Position numbers and translations under genes: made by a program | Notes under the pieces: model-generated | Database searches by the model: none | The model's input: the letters and a program-made list of their open reading frames with translations, nothing else | What the model was told of the DNA's origin: nothing | In this document: in pieces, positions 12,816 through 26,195 of the stretch | How positions within the stretch are numbered: position 1 is the stretch's first letter | How the letters are laid out: each line of letters begins with the position of its first letter | Source of the DNA: Ditylenchus dipsaci | Taxonomy: Eukaryota; Nematoda; Chromadorea; Rhabditida; Anguinidae | Direction: 5' to 3' | Length of the DNA: 64,000 bases | Assembly (NCBI GenBank): GCA_004194705.1 | Contig: SADC01001382.1 | Span: 434,001-498,000 of the forward strand

Positions 12816-14858
12816 TATAGCTAAAATTTAAAAAAATTAGCTGTTTTTTGTGCAAAGTTTATAAAGTGTTAAACTTCTGAACTCTAAAATTTATAGCAAT
12901 ATTTATTGACATATTGCTGCAGAACGCTTGAAAAATTTGAGGCCAAGATATCTTGACAATTTTTTTGATGTTAACTAATATTTCCCAAAATCCTTGATAA
13001 TTCACTGTTTTCAGATATCATGTCTAAATTTTAGTCAAAGCTGACCGAATTGGTCAACTTTTGGATCTCTATATAGTATTTGGACTATGATTCTCCGTCA
13101 CGTTTTTGGTTTTCGGTGTTTTTTTTGCGTTTTTTGTACCGATATCGAAAAAAGCTCTCTGTGCAGTTGTAGAGCAAACTCTTGGCTACATTTTGAGCTA
13201 TCGCACGGCTCATTTGGCCGACACCCCAGAGACGAGAGGCAATTTTAAGGTTCGTCGTGCAGGGTTTTTGGGGGGTTTTTGGTACTTTTGGAAAAATGTT
13301 TTTCGAAATCATTTTTGAAAGTGCGCCACTTTGGTTTTTTGTTGTGTAGGCGTTTTGTTTGTCTTATTTTAGTTTGTTTATGTTTTTTGTGCGCGTTTTT
13401 TGTTTTCTCCGTTTATTTTTCTGCTTCTATTAATTATTTTAGCATTAATGCCTACGCTCAAGAAATCAAGCTAACGATGTGTTTTCTAAAGTAACAATTT
13501 GTGTGTTAATGTTGTTGTTAGATGTCCAATGTTTTAATAGAGTGTATTTTATCGAATCGCGCTTTTCCGGTAAATAACCAATTGATTGTGTGATTAGGCG
13601 CCTGTAAGGCGCCAGTCCACCTAGTGTCCTTGTATCGGAGTTTTGTTATAATGAGGTTCGATCGTGTAATATTCTTAAGAAAACTCGGTTTAACGACAAT
13701 TAACTTGTTTTTTTTGACTAAAAGACACTTTTGTGCCGCTTGGTAGAGTGTCGTTAAATCGACTTTCGACTGTAATTTTTCGATGCTCCCTGGAATCTTG
13801 AATTTTCTCAAGAATCTAAATTACAAAACAGAATTGTTTAAAAGATCTTTGGTTGCTAAAGAAGAAAGATAGTCATCTTTTTGAATCTTAGCATTCCAGC
13901 TGTAGGTCATATTTTGGCGACCAAGCATCTTCTAGCAATTCTGCTTTGTAATTTGGATTACTGAGGAAGTTTGAGAAACCGAAACTCATATTAAAAAACT
14001 ACACGGAAATGGATGTAAAAAAACTGGGCAGTCTGTTTGCTTAAACGAACTGAAGCCACAAAAAATCATTCAAAGTATGAATTGAAGAATCTGAATTTCA
14101 GATAGAAAATATCATGGTGCCATTTTTATTATTATTAGTAGAAATGATCAGGCAAGAAAGATGGGCTGCATGTAAAAATAAAAATTTGAATTTAAAAAGT
14201 CAGGATTGAATGCAAAAGCATCCCTCCACTCATATTTATATGCCAAACCATTATGCTTTTTCTGTTGATGCCAACGCACAGTGCCCTTTACCATCCGAAT
14301 GAAAAAAAGTGGTTTTCTTAGTGCCTTTGCCGATCAAGAATCAACGCATGTGAAAATAAAAATATATGATGTGGTAAAGAGGCACACAAAGAGGCATGTG
14401 AATAATAAATATAATGGAAGGGTATAGAGAGCCAAAAAATCGATAAGTAAGGGTTTCTTTAAAAAATTCAAGGCCTGCTAAATGGTCGTGCTATTATTGT
14501 TTTTATTCAAATTACTTTGCGAACTACTCAAAACAATTTAAAATTACTTGCAAAACATAGCAAATGTTACTATTCTAGAAACCGAGGCTTTTCTACTTGG
14601 TCTTCCAACTTTTAAAAAAGATTTTCAGAAAGTTAGACTAGTTTGCATGGGCGGCGGTAAATTCCCCCTCGGTAAATTCCCCTTCGGTAAATTCCCCACC
14701 CAAATTTTGAATGTTTCAGATTCGAATCTTGGTGGTAGCAGACATTATTTTTTCTTGAAAAAAAGGTGACTAGTTTTTCGAGACCATTAAGCCTCAGGGT
14801 GGGTAGGGGAACCCCTGATAACCCCGCTAAGTTAAATTTAAATCTTTCTTTTTTAACT
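12816..14858. other. Non-coding stretch with weak inverted repeats
   Basis: No exon could be supported. 13590-13790 has Tigger-like words (GAGGTTCGATCG, GGTTTAACGACAA, TCGTTAAATCGACTTTCGACTG) suggesting a decayed pogo-type element. 14654-14700 has three copies of a GGTAAATTCCCC word. Confidence 0.4.
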
Positions 14859-15114
14859 TACCGTATTTCCTCTAATATAACCACCCGCTCTAATAAACCC
14901 ACCCCCTCAACTTCCAGTGTCTGTATCTCGGAACAGAGTAAATATTCTGCAAAGCTGTTTTTTGCGTTTTCTTAGTTCCCACGAGCTCTACCGATTCCGC
15001 TTTTTGGATTTTGGTTGAAGCCACATAAATCTCAAAATGACTCTAATAAACCCACCCCTCAGAAGGGGTTTGAAAAATAAACCCACCGGTGGTTATATTA
15101 GAGGAAATACGGTA
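14859..15114. mobile_element. MITE, TACCGTATTTCC family
   Basis: 256 bp with inverted TACCGTATTTCCTCTAATAT ends. The words CTAATAAACCCACCCC repeat inside both arms. Confidence 0.8.
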
Positions 15115-15278
15115 AATAAAACCTTTCACTCATAAATAAGGACTGCAAGGTTATGTTGAAGTCAATATTTAAGTCAAAAAAAGAAAAATTTTAATTTCAA
15201 AATTTGGCGGGAGTTGAAAATTGTTTGAGCGGGACCAAGACTAAGGGGGACCATGTGGTTTGGGTCCCGACCATACAT

Positions 15279-16345
15279 GAATAGCTGCCAACGGCGCCAC
15301 TGGCGGCGATTCCAGGCAGCGGCAGCGAAATAGTGGCGGCATAGTATAATAGCAGAGTAAAGAGCGGAGTAGAGAGGCAGTGGCGGCAAAATAGAGGGGC
15401 GGCAGCGCATAAATTTGTGGTCATGGTGGTGCGGCTAGCGCACTATTGTGAAAGCGTTTAGCAATGTTCTGATTTAAGACATTTTTTATTTCTAAAAATT
15501 AATTGTACAAATAGCTGGAATAAATGGCTAAACTAAATAATTTTTTATAATATTGTAAAAGCTAAAAGATTTTTACAATATTGTCTTTTTTATCTTTAAT
15601 ACCTTTGGCATTTGGCTAAAATATGAATCAATTGTTTCTTTTGGAGCGGAGTCAAATTGATCCGCAGTAAATTGATCCACAGGCGAATCGATCCGCAGGT
15701 GAATTGATTCACAAGTGAACTGATCCACAAAAATATGTCTTTGCACGGAATGTTTTATTTGGATATTTGGTTTGACAGTACCCCGAGTAACTCTCTTGTA
15801 TTAATAAAAATAGCAGGAATTTGAATTTTTAGTCATTATCAACCAAACTAAGTGGTCGTCCACTTGAAGCAATTTTTTTAACTTATTCGTGCTCCAGAAC
15901 CTGTTTTCTGGACTAATTCGTGCACGGTGAATATGGTTTGATAATAGTAAGATAAGGTTTTATAGGGTATTTTTTGAGTATTGGGAAATAATTGATTTTA
16001 CCAAAACTCGATTTTCCATAAACCATCATTCCCTAAACATTTATGTCGTAAATTTTTGTGGATCAATTCGCCTGTGGACCAATTCGCCGTGGATCAATTT
16101 TCCTAACGCCGTTCTTTTGTAATGCGATTGATCTGGCTGACATTGAATGCAATCGAAAAAAAAAATGGATTGTGCGCAAAGGAGCAATTTGCACTAACCA
16201 GCTGCCGCTGACATTGACGCAACAGCCGGCAGCACCGCCACTGGCAGTGCCACCGCTCGGCAGGAGCGAAATATAAACTGCTGCTGACGGCGGTAGCGAC
16301 GGAGCAGCGGTGGCGGCGGCGTAAAAATTTAGCGAAATTTTTTTG
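15279..16345. mobile_element. Compound inverted repeat: GC-rich outer arms, GATCCAC word inner arms
   Basis: Outer arms rich in GGCGGC/GCCGCC run 15279-15430 and 16200-16345. Inner arms are tandem words: GAATTGATCCACAGGC variants at 15655-15730 and the complement at 16061-16112. The composition contrasts sharply with the AT-rich surroundings. No coding function seen. Confidence 0.6.
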
Positions 16346-18130
16346 CCGCCGGCGGTGGTCTTCGGTTTTTTCTAGGCGTACAACTTTAGTCCTGATCTGT
16401 AGATGGCATGGCGATAAAAAATGCCCAGATCACGGGGGGGGGCCAAGCTAAGTTCGTATTTTTGACATTATGTGCCGAACAAATTGTTGTATGAAACTTA
16501 GTCGATCAGTGTTTACAGAATTTTTAAAAGTTACGGCGATAGTTACGATGATTTAAAAGCGGGCATATTTCTTGACACACTTTCAGCACATCTGCTGTTA
16601 TAAAAAAATATAGAGAAGCAAGCAGAGGCAAAGATCTGATATTGATTGAAAGTATAAAAAGCAATCCCAATGGCAGAGAGGGGGAGGTGGGGGTGGTTGG
16701 TTGGGTGACAACCACAAATTGACAACCACGCGTTGCATATGGAAAATGTACCTTTGGCAAGCATGTAAAAAGTAATTTTATTTTTTTATCATAAATTGTG
16801 AAATACGCACTGTTGTCATTGTAGATGAACCCATTGTATGTACTGACGGGTGTCCCGTATTTTCAAAGTCTTTTCTTTTTATTAAATTTGCGATCATATT
16901 CTTTTCTTTGAATACCATGTTGTAGATTCTCATCTCTTCTTTCAATAGCATATAAAACTGAGCTTGGTGATTTTGTATGAGTCACCGTTTGGCTACAAAC
17001 ACTTCTGATGTCATTTCGAAAAGTTCGCTGGCATTTTTCATTGTTTTATCTGGTGAAAAGTTTGATTTATGGCTGAGCGCTCTATCAACATCTTAGCAGC
17101 ATGTTGTAGTGGAGTTCAAGAGCTAAAAGACAAGAAATTACTAGAAATTTTTTTGTACTTATTGAGCTGTAAAATTGAACCCTCCCCCCTAGAAGGTCAA
17201 TTTTTCATTTTCGACTAATTTAACTTTTTCGACCTCATATTAACTTTTATTTTGAATCAGTTTTTTTTTGAAATTCTGAGTGTTGAGATATGGCCTTCTG
17301 AAAAAAAATTCTTTGAAAATGACCGAAAATCTGGAAAATTTGGAAAAACTTGGATTTTGGTCATCTTTATAGAAATTGACTTTTTTCGAAAACGCCATAT
17401 CTCAACACTCAGATTCTTAAGAAGAATTTTGTTACATAAGTTTTGTAACTCTATGTTCTCTAAAATAATCAAGCTAATTTTTTATGCCATCATTTACAGA
17501 CTGGTTTGCAATTCTTGGGGAGCAGTTTCTACTGAATCAAACTTATCATTTGTACATTTTGTTAAAGTAGCATAAAAAATAAAAATAAACTCTTAAGTGA
17601 AGAAACAGAATGTGCTTTTTTAAAATGTGCTTTAAAAAATCTCCCAATGTCCCGTGTCATTTTACAAAAGTCTTTTCAAGTTTTGAATACCAAAAATAAA
17701 GACCTTTATGTGAAACCTAGAATATTTTAAAGATGTTGGATGCTGAATAAAGGACAAAAAAGAGCCTCATCTTCTAGATTGTGAGACCTGTTCATCGTAT
17801 TGAATCTTTATCGCTGTGGATTTAATAAGAATGTAAAAAAAGAAAAAAGATTCGAAAATATTTTATGCAGTTAAATCGGTTTTTCTTGTATATGATGATT
17901 TATGATACTTTCATGATATAATTACATGACAAAATTTTAAACAGTAAAATTAAATCCGGTTATTTTTACGGGTTATCTTGTAGAGTATAGTCGAAAGCCA
18001 GAACTATTTTACCTAGATCTTAAGAAAAAATATTTTTTGCAGCCAAAAATTACGGGCCCATATGGTAATGGGGGCGGGGGATTTTTTTTGCCTTGCTCCA
18101 CCCCCCCCCCTCTGTTGTTTTTGCAAGACT
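16346..18130. repeat. Non-gene stretch with 150-bp hairpin at 17268-17424
   Basis: 17268-17424 is a hairpin, with CTGAGTGTTGAGATATGGC at the left and its complement GCCATATCTCAACACTCAG at the right. The same hairpin sits within 10794-11400 and 25558-26195. The rest is AT-rich DNA without recognisable features. Confidence 0.6.
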
Positions 18131-18135
18131 ATTTC

Positions 18136-18262
18136 GTCATCAGGCTCAGGCAAGGGTGGGCTAGCGTATGTGTGGACAGACTCAAACGTATTTTAGACGG
18201 ACTCATGTTTGAGTCCGTTCTAAAATACGCTGACCTACCCTTGCCTAAGCTCAAGCCTAAAA
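18136..18262. repeat. Short palindrome, AGGCAAGGGTGGGCTAGCG family
   Basis: Left GGCAAGGGTGGGCTAGCG, then a centre made of ACTCAAACGTATTTTAGA and its inverse, right CTACCCTTGCC. Single-arm relatives with TAGGCCAGCGTA words occur near 9725, 20560, 32525, 37430 and 62880. Confidence 0.6.
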
Positions 18263-18301
18263 ATCACAATTAAAGACAACAGGGGGACCAAGGCAAGTTA
18301 A

Positions 18302-18538
18302 CTTGCGACATTTCTAATTGAAACAATTCAAACTGAGACAACTTTGATTGCTATAAATTCAAATTGAGACAAAATCAGATTGCGACAAAACTTCTCCTTT
18401 TGAATTTCAAATTTCCTTCACAAATTTTTGTCGCTATACGAATTGTCTTTGTTTGAATTGTCTTAATCTCAATTGATGCAATCTGATTTTGTCTCAATTT
18501 GAATCGTTTCAATTTGAAATGTCGCAAGCTATCGCTGG
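18302..18538. mobile_element. Foldback mini-element with CAATTTGAGACAA words
   Basis: CTTGCGACATTT at the left pairs with AAATGTCGCAAG at the right. The arms are degenerate repeats of a 15-18 nt word (TTCAAATTGAGACAAAATC and relatives). Confidence 0.7.
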
Positions 18539-18779
18539 CCCGAAATTTTGAGTTAGGAGCCATGTGACAAAAGCCATAGTTTCTCTTGCTCACTCAAAAT
18601 GATAATATCAGTGAAAAATAAAAAAGCTCCCGTTTTTATGAGTCAGATTTGCCGGACTCGTTTTCGCAATTCGAAATATTCCGTTGTTTTTGTATTGTTA
18701 TAAAAACATGGAAGAACTAGTAGAATTAGGAGTGGTCTCGTCTTTATATTGCACTTGCTAAAAAAATTGATTTTTTAAG

Positions 18780-21700
18780 TTAGCAATTTGAAGAAAACAA
18801 TGTGATTACCAGTAAAAACGTCAGATATGTAATGGTCAGAGACATCGTCTTAAAAACATCAATCAAAGTAACTAAAATTCAAGATCTTATAACACAAAAT
18901 ATTACTGTCAGTATTAGTGGTTTGGTGACCACAGCAAAACCCCACAAAGTGATGCCCAAACTGGATTGATTTGCGTGGGAAATAAAAACAGTGGCTATTT
19001 GATAGACTTTTTCATTGAAGGGCTTCCAGATACGCAAATTTCCGTAAATAATACTTTCCACTTCTCGGACGGCGGCATGCACTTTGGCTGGTGAAGCCGT
19101 CAATCCAACCAACTCAAACAAACAGAACATCACTTCAGGAATAGTAAATAATATGGTCATCCAATTAGATGACTGCAAGGCCAGAAAAAGGTCAGCATAG
19201 TGAATATAGTGGTTGGAATGTTGGTGCCGACCATCAAAAATGTGTATACCTAGAAAAGCGTAATGATTCGGCGCTAGCAGCAAACATCCCCATGTTTTTT
19301 AAATCACTTTATTCAATTCGATATCTAATTTAGCCTGTCAAAACAAAAAAAAACAATTTATAACACCTTCTGATTTAAGCAAAAAAACCATTTTTAAATC
19401 TGCCTACGCAACCTTAGGCTAATGCCTTGGCCACAACGGAGGTGTGATTTGCGAGGTCGAAGTGCCATGTGTGAGATGTGAAGTGCATTTGATTTTGTTC
19501 TGTTGATTTTCCATATTTCCAATAGTCATTTTATTCAATAGCAAACCTCAAAATAGGTAAAAATAATTTAAGATAAGTAAAACGACAAAATCTAACTGAG
19601 CTACGACACCTAAAAGACCTAGCACCTCCATTGTGGCCACCGCATAAAAAACAACAGGGGCACTAAGGCAATAAATTTCCCTCATTGTTCATAGAGCCAA
19701 AATTTATTGAAAACATACTTCAAAAGTGCTATCCACAATCCGTATTCTATTGGCCAATTCCACATGAGTGGTGTATCTCTCAGAAAGCTGTTCTGACACC
19801 CTAAAATGTTTTGACTGAGCTGCTTCGCCGACTATTTCTTCTCCAATGCTTTCCAAGGAGTGGTTGAAGCTGCAGAGTTCATGTTCAATAGCCCTTGCAA
19901 TCAAAATATAGAAAGTCAAAATGCTGGTCCAACAGAACATGGCATGCATGTGAACCAACACCGAAATAAGAACAAAGTTATGGGACCAAACGCCTTAATT
20001 AAGGTTTTTCCTGATGTTCACTTAGAAAAAAGTTACATATAATAATTGCGCGTCGAATATGTTGGAGTACCATTTATTGCCAGACACAGCCAATGCTACT
20101 GCAAAAAAATATTTTATTAAGCTTTTTAATGGACACAACATCCAACCAGTGACTAAACTTGACAAGGCAGCGAGAGTATACATGGAAAAACAAGCTAGCA
20201 GAGTTCGGTTGATCACTTCAAATAAATTTTGTAAAATTTTTTTCTCGTGTTTAGTGTTTGCTTTTTCATTTTAGCTCTGTTTTGTTCTGTTAAAGAACGA
20301 TTTTCGTCCAAACAGTGTGATAAATAGCATACCTTCAGTGGTCTTTGGACATCCTCGGTCATAGTGAACTGAAAACGATAAGCATAGCGTATAGGTAAGT
20401 GAACAGTAAAAAAGTTAAAGTGACCATTTTTCAAAAGTCTGCGTATGTATCCTCTGCTTTGCCAGTATATGAAAATGCCCTACAAAAGTTTTTTGGTACT
20501 TCTCTAGTTACATCACACCTTCATTTTGACTTGGTCTTTACTGTTGTTTTTTAATAGGCGAGAATAGGCGAGCGTATGTTAGAACGGAGTCAAACATGGT
20601 TTTTTTAACTTTTTTGTTGTGCGAGAAAACTTGTTCGAGTTCGTCTTAACATACTAACATCTTAACATACATATTGGCCACAAGCCAATAACAGGTGCCA
20701 AACAACAGGTGGTGTTTAACTTTTCTCGCTAATCTGTGGAAAATAACGCTCTTGTGCTGGCATTTTTTAAAATTTTTGTGTAAATTTTTTCAATTTTTTT
20801 GCATTATCGTGTAGCCTACAATTTCAGCCTTCTAACTCCTATCAAACTCGATTGAGTTATCGTAAAAATTAAGAGATTCATGAGTTAAAAAAGATAATTT
20901 TTATTATGTTAAAACCCTAAACCTCTACATTTCTGAAATCATTCAATAGAGTTCGATGGCACGTTAAAAGGCAGAGATCCTGGAATACACGATGCAATTA
21001 TGTAAAAAAAGTTAAAAATTAGCGCGAGAAATGTCAATAAAAAATAAGTGAGCTACGCAGATTGGCGGGCGTTTTTACAAATCAGCGAACAGAATCAAAA
21101 CAGGGGTTGAAGAAAAGGAAGGTCCGGTGGGCCGCAGTGCATTATCAGCAGTCCGCCCAAATGACCCAAAAAAATGTTTTTTCAATGTTTTGAATCTTTT
21201 AACGTGTATAAAACACGTTTTCAGGTGGGGAAAGAGCATTTGCGAGAAAAAATTTTTTGACCAAAAATCGACTTTTCGCGTTGGGGCAGCAAGGTAAACC
21301 AACCTGTAAAGGCGCATTCACAATGAGGAGGCTGTTTGCGGATGCTAAACCAGACTTTACACTCGGAAATGGCCATAACTTTGTTTAAATTTTTCAAAAA
21401 TTATTCTTTTGGTGCCATCTTGTAGCTAAGATTCAGGGCTACAAGATGAGTTATTAATAAGTAAGATATTGTTGAAAAAATTGAGTTAAAAAAGAAAGAC
21501 TCCGGCCGAGCGTCCTCACTCGAATTCGAGTAAGGATTCTTGGGCGGAGTCTTTAAATTTTATCTGAGTTTTTGAAGCAATATTTACAAAGTCAATAGCT
21601 CATTTGGTAGCCCTAAACTCCAACTATATGATGTCAGAAGCTATATAAGCAACTGAGATATAAAAAAACTGCACCAACTGAATAATTTTGAGAGAACAGT

Positions 21701-22977
21701 AAAAAAAGGGAGGAATCTGTTTCGCGGATTCTTAGTGAGTAGTCTGTTTTAGCATCCGCAAACAGCTTTCTCATTGTGTATGTGCCTTAAAGGAGGACAG
21801 ACAATAGGGGGGGATTTTGACTAGAAACTGGGATTTTGCTACCTTAAGTTAATTTAATTTTTATTTTTAACCCCTAATTTTTTTACATTAATCGTTATTA
21901 CCATGAATCCACCCGACAAAAAACACATGAGATCGAAGTTTCGAAACAAAATTTTTTTTCGAAAAATTTGCCCTGGTCCAATTCAGGGGCGTAACGGTAC
22001 TTTTTGGAATTGTGTCACAACTTTCATTTTCATGAATCTTTTAGTGGACATTGTTATATACAAGTCTATACTCAAAATGACGCCAGAAAGGTATGCTACA
22101 TTTTGAATATAACGTTGTATATGACTGTGCTTGCGAAATGTGTGAAAAAAAACAAAAGTTCTCCAAAAGCTCCGAAAATTTCCCGAAAGCCTGGAGTTTT
22201 TGTAGAATTTTGGTTTTTTAAAAGAGTAAAAGAGTGCGCGAATCTATAGTTCTCAAGCCTCCTGCGTCCCCGAAGGGGCGCAGTGGGCTTGGAGTTGAGA
22301 TGCGCACACCCACATACCTTAGACACAAATCACTCTAAAGGGAATCTGGATGCATGAAAAATGTATGCATACCAGATTTTTAGGCCCAGATAACAAAACT
22401 ATGTTCAAATCTTATCTTTTTAGGGTTTCTCGCAAATGCTCTTTCCCCACCTAAAAACGTGTTTCCTACACATTAAAAGCTTTAAAACATTGAAAAAACA
22501 TCATTTTGGGTTATTTTGGGTGGACTGCTGATAATGCACTTTAGCCGTCCGGTGTGAACTGGCGAAGTACCTAATTTTTCTGTAAAGCGAAACAGATCAA
22601 CCTCTGAAATCGCTGCCTGTAGCATCCAATTAAAAATAACTAGTGAACGGGCTGTAGAAATGTCGTACACTTTCCTAGACAACAAATAATACAGGACATA
22701 CGAAGCTTGATGAACGGCTTAACAAGTATTTATAAGTTATTTTGTAAAATTCTCTCACAAAACAAACCAAGGGCCAATAAAATCCGGCCCTCAATACTTT
22801 CAGCCAAAACCATGCACTGTTAGCCGAATCTTCATAGTATAGACCAGTTAAGTGCAATAGAGTTTTACATCTGAAGAATTTCTTTTCAATAGCTTTGTTC
22901 AGGACAGCTGAATCGTCATTATTTTGTTGCGCTTCCACTTGTTTGAGTTCATATGCTGTTGTAAATAGACCGTTCAT
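18780..22977 (-). CDS. Gustatory-receptor-like 7TM protein, apparently damaged
   Basis: Likely an insect-GR/nematode-GUR/SRR family chemoreceptor-type membrane protein. Exons: 22571-22977 (ATG 22977), 20333-20479, 20037-20215, 19719-19993, 18906-19249, 18780-18848. Family signs: an N-terminal FFRCKTLLHLTGL, ELCSFN with RYTTHVELANRIRIVDSTF, NIPTTIFTM, a long polar loop, and a last-helix signature of AVVTKPLILT followed by TITYLTFLLVI, matching the GR spacing from T-R-S-L-L-L to T-Y. The last exon gives 23 codons and joins in phase. Damage: a one-base excess near 22697, one base short in a T-run near 19195, and phase mismatches at three other junctions. It is therefore either a pseudogene or an error-laden assembly of a live gene. 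Intron 20480-22570 is repeat-rich. Confidence 0.72.
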
Positions 22978-24099
22978 TTTTGCATTTCTAAATTAAAGCA
23001 GTTCAAGGAGCCCAAAATAGCACCGTCCAAAGTCAGTCAGAAACAGCCAAATGCTGAGAAATCAGATCACTTGGAAGTCCGATACTTATGCTCTCCCAGG
23101 TTACCCTTACTAAACTGAAAATTGTAAGAACAGTAAATATTTTCAACTTTTATTGAAAGAAAAAATTTCATACTTGAGAATATACAATTACAATCAGCAA
23201 ATAAAAAAACAAGGGCTCTATTAAGATATTTTTAAAAAGATTCGTCATTTTTTTTTGAGATTCTAAGCCTTTTTTGAGGTTTGACGACAAACATAATTGT
23301 TGTCAGGTAAAAAATTTCAGATCCTTGTAGTCAAAGTTGAAAGAAAACAAAGTCTAAAAACTTTATTTCGGATTAAAAAGAGTAAATTGTCTTCAGACAG
23401 AATTAAACGAACACAGGAAGCTTTTTAATTGCTCAAAATGACTGGTAGTAAAGAGAGCAAACTTTTCTTTACGACTCCTATAAATGTCGATTAGCAGTAG
23501 AGTCTTACTTCGTTTTATAAAAAAATTAAGATCTAAATATATACAGATCCAAGAGACATAAATATTTTGTGTTTATATCGAATTTTTTTTAATCGTTTGT
23601 TTTGACCGAAGGTTGAAGGCTTTAACCGAAAGCTAAAAATGAGAACATAAAGAGAAGATATGACAGCAACACGAAGAATGGAGTCACAATTTTAATACCA
23701 TGACCATTTTCTTCTTCTTTCTATATAGGCGCATTTTTTATGCAAAATAAATTATTTAAAATTCTATTAAAATTCAATTCCTGCAGTAAAAACAGTAAAT
23801 TTCTGCAGTAAATTAGTGAATACTGCACCAAATTTATCTAATCTATTACAAAAAAGAAAAGTCAAATTTAAAAGTTGGCCTACTTTTACATATCAGAAAA
23901 TAATTTTATTTTTATTACTTTTTGGAATAATTCTTTTAACTTAAACAGGGGTGTGAATGAATCAATGTCCAGTGTACTTGAATTTCAGATGAAAAAAAAA
24001 ATGATGCAAGACCTAACTGCATCATATAGCTTAATCAATATTTAGCTGTGAATTGTGCAGTCCCAGTTTTGCCTGACACTTAAAAGGCTCTTCAAAGCT
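22978..24099. other. No recognised feature
   Basis: AT-rich DNA upstream of the receptor gene. Neither exons nor clear inverted repeats seen. A promoter may lie here. Confidence 0.35.
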
Positions 24100-24722
24100 A
24101 CAAGTTTTTCTAAAACTAGAATAGAGTTAGTTAAAAAAAGTTTTCAAGATCTACTATATTTATTAGTATGTATAAGAAATACATTTTCTTGGTATTCAAT
24201 TTATTATTGACAGGTAAATATTATAACGAAAAATTTAAAAATTTAATCGAAAAATATTGCTGAAAATGTGACTTGACTTATTTTCTCTAATACATTAGCA
24301 TAAACTACCTCTAACTATTACCCTCCTCTAATTATAGCTACCTCCTTTGGACAGGTACCAAAAATTTATCAATAAAATGTTGTGAAAGTGAGGTTATTTC
24401 CGTTTCCCCTCCATTCAACCTTTAACTTTACTTTCGCACATCTCTTTTTTCTCTTTTGCTCGGCACTTTTCACAAGCTTTAGAGTCTTTCTAAACCGCTA
24501 GCTTTTATTACTTTTGCAAAAAGCGATTACATCACTATTAAAAAATTAAATATATTTTTTCAAACATGACATACTTTTGTAAAAGATATTACTTAAAAGG
24601 GGGAGACATTCAGGACTACCTTTTAGCATTCTTTCTTTTATTCACCAACTCCATGCGACAGTTTGAAGGGCTTTTTCTGCCGATATTTCTGCTGATATGT
24701 CTTCAAACTTATCTAGAAGCGC
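24100..24722 (+). repeat. 0.62-kb duplicated segment, copy 1
   Basis: Nearly identical to 48721-49344. It holds ATG TATAAG encoding MYKKYIFLVFNLLLTG, a signal-peptide-like stretch, followed directly by a GTAAAT donor-like site, and a second short ORF starting MTYFCKRYY at 24566. Similarity begins at ACAAGTTTTTCTAAAACTAG and stops at TCTAGAAGC. It may be a gene fragment duplication or a mobile element. Confidence 0.7.
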
Positions 24723-24936
24723 ATAATTTGTCACGAGAAAAACATAGACTATGGTTTAAATTTATATGTATAAAGGTAAATTTACTGTTTGTTAGCAATG
24801 TTTTTAAATTACAACATTTATTTGATCATGTAAAAAGCAAGAGCGCGTGTAATTTGTCTGTCGCAATAAATACTTTCTTTCAAAACTTTCAATACTTTCA
24901 AAAACGTCAATAATATTTTTGGGAGTTTTTTTTGTA

Positions 24937-25556
24937 TGCAGTCGCCGCTCTATTTAACACAAGACTCTGTTTAACATAATTTTGAAATAAATTTGGTTGG
25001 TCCCACCTAAATTATAAGAAAGTGACGCTCTATTCAACATAATCTCTATTTAACATAAATCTTCATTTAACATAAGTTTTGCCCGGTTCAAGCCGAGAAA
25101 TCACTTCCCTATTAGCATAAACTCTTTATTGTCGCAAAATTCCACCTTCCTTTGTCTTAAAAAGAGAAAAAGTGCATGTTTTTAAGATCGTTATTCATAA
25201 TTTTCATTTCTTTTCCTTCTAGAACGCGTGAAAAAAATTGAAGTAATAGAAAACGTCGTAAATTTTTGTTGTTAGCCACTGACTATTTGATGCAGTCGTT
25301 TGGTGTACAGTCAACTCCCGATTTAGTGTACACCGGATTTAGTTTACACCTCGGTTTAGTGTACACCTGGAGCCGGTCCCCAGGGTGTACACTAAATCGG
25401 AGTTGACTGTAGTTAGAATAAAGTGCTATTTCGGGGAAAAACTCCATATAACAAAATTTTGGAGGTGGTTAATAGAAAAGAGTTATATTTAACATAACTC
25501 TATTTAACACAAGGTTTTCGTCCCCCTGAATTATTTTAAATAGAGCGTGGACTGTA
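24937..25556. mobile_element. pogo/Tigger-like element with CTCTATTTAAC ends
   Basis: GCAGTCGCCGCTCTATTTAA at the left and TTAAATAGAGCGTGGACTGTA at the right, with repeated TATTTAACATAA words beneath each end. A second MITE is inserted at 25306-25411. Confidence 0.75.
25306..25411. mobile_element. 106-bp pogo-like MITE nested in the 24937 element
   Basis: TACAGTCAACTCC...GGAGTTGACTGTA ends; inside, TTTAGTGTACACC words repeat on both arms. Confidence 0.85.
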
Positions 25557-25557
25557 A

Positions 25558-26195
25558 TACAGGCTGATTCACGTAATTTTCCAAATTGTTTGGTAGTTCA
25601 ATTCTAAATTTTCCGTAACTCCAACAAATAATTTATGACCACTTGAAAGCTTGCACATTCGGATTGTGTTAAGTGCTCAAAGGCATGAAAATAATGATTA
25701 ACCGTTGAAAATTATAAAAAGTCGAAAAATTGTTCAAAATGAGTAGCTGAGGAGGATAAATGTTTGAATAACCAGTCATTAATCTAAATTTTGTATCGCT
25801 CTAACAACATTTCAGCGCTCAGTTGTAGCGCAGTCCAACAGCTACAAAACCAATTGTACAGAAAATTTTTGCAAATCTGAGTATTGAGATACGGCTTTTA
25901 GAAAATAGTTAATTTCTTTGAAAAATGACGGAAATCCGAAAAGAGTTAAAAAAAACTTGGATTTCGGTCATTTTTTAAAGAATCAATGAGTTTTTTCAAA
26001 AAGCCATATCTCAACACTCGGATTTTTAGAAAAATTTTTTGTAACATAGGTTTTGTAGCTCTTGAACTGCGCTACAACATAGTGCTATAATGTGGTTAAT
26101 GAACTTATTTAGCAAAAGATTTATTTGGTGGAATGAAGAAAAATTTGGAATGGCAGTGTCTAACCATTGGAAAAAAATTCGTGAATCACCCTGTA
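25558..26195. mobile_element. Element with TACAGGCTGATTCACG ends
   Basis: TACAGGCTGATTCACG pairs with CGTGAATCACCCTGTA. The interior carries the same GTTGAGATACGGC hairpin as 10794-11400, though the termini differ. Confidence 0.75.

Noticed and set aside
15174..15424. Two overlapping minus-strand ORFs
   Set aside because: Translation of GC-rich GGCGGC arms; no splice or family support.
17252..17575. 107-codon plus-strand ORF
   Set aside because: Lies over the 17268-17424 hairpin and has hairpin-symmetric peptide on the other strand.
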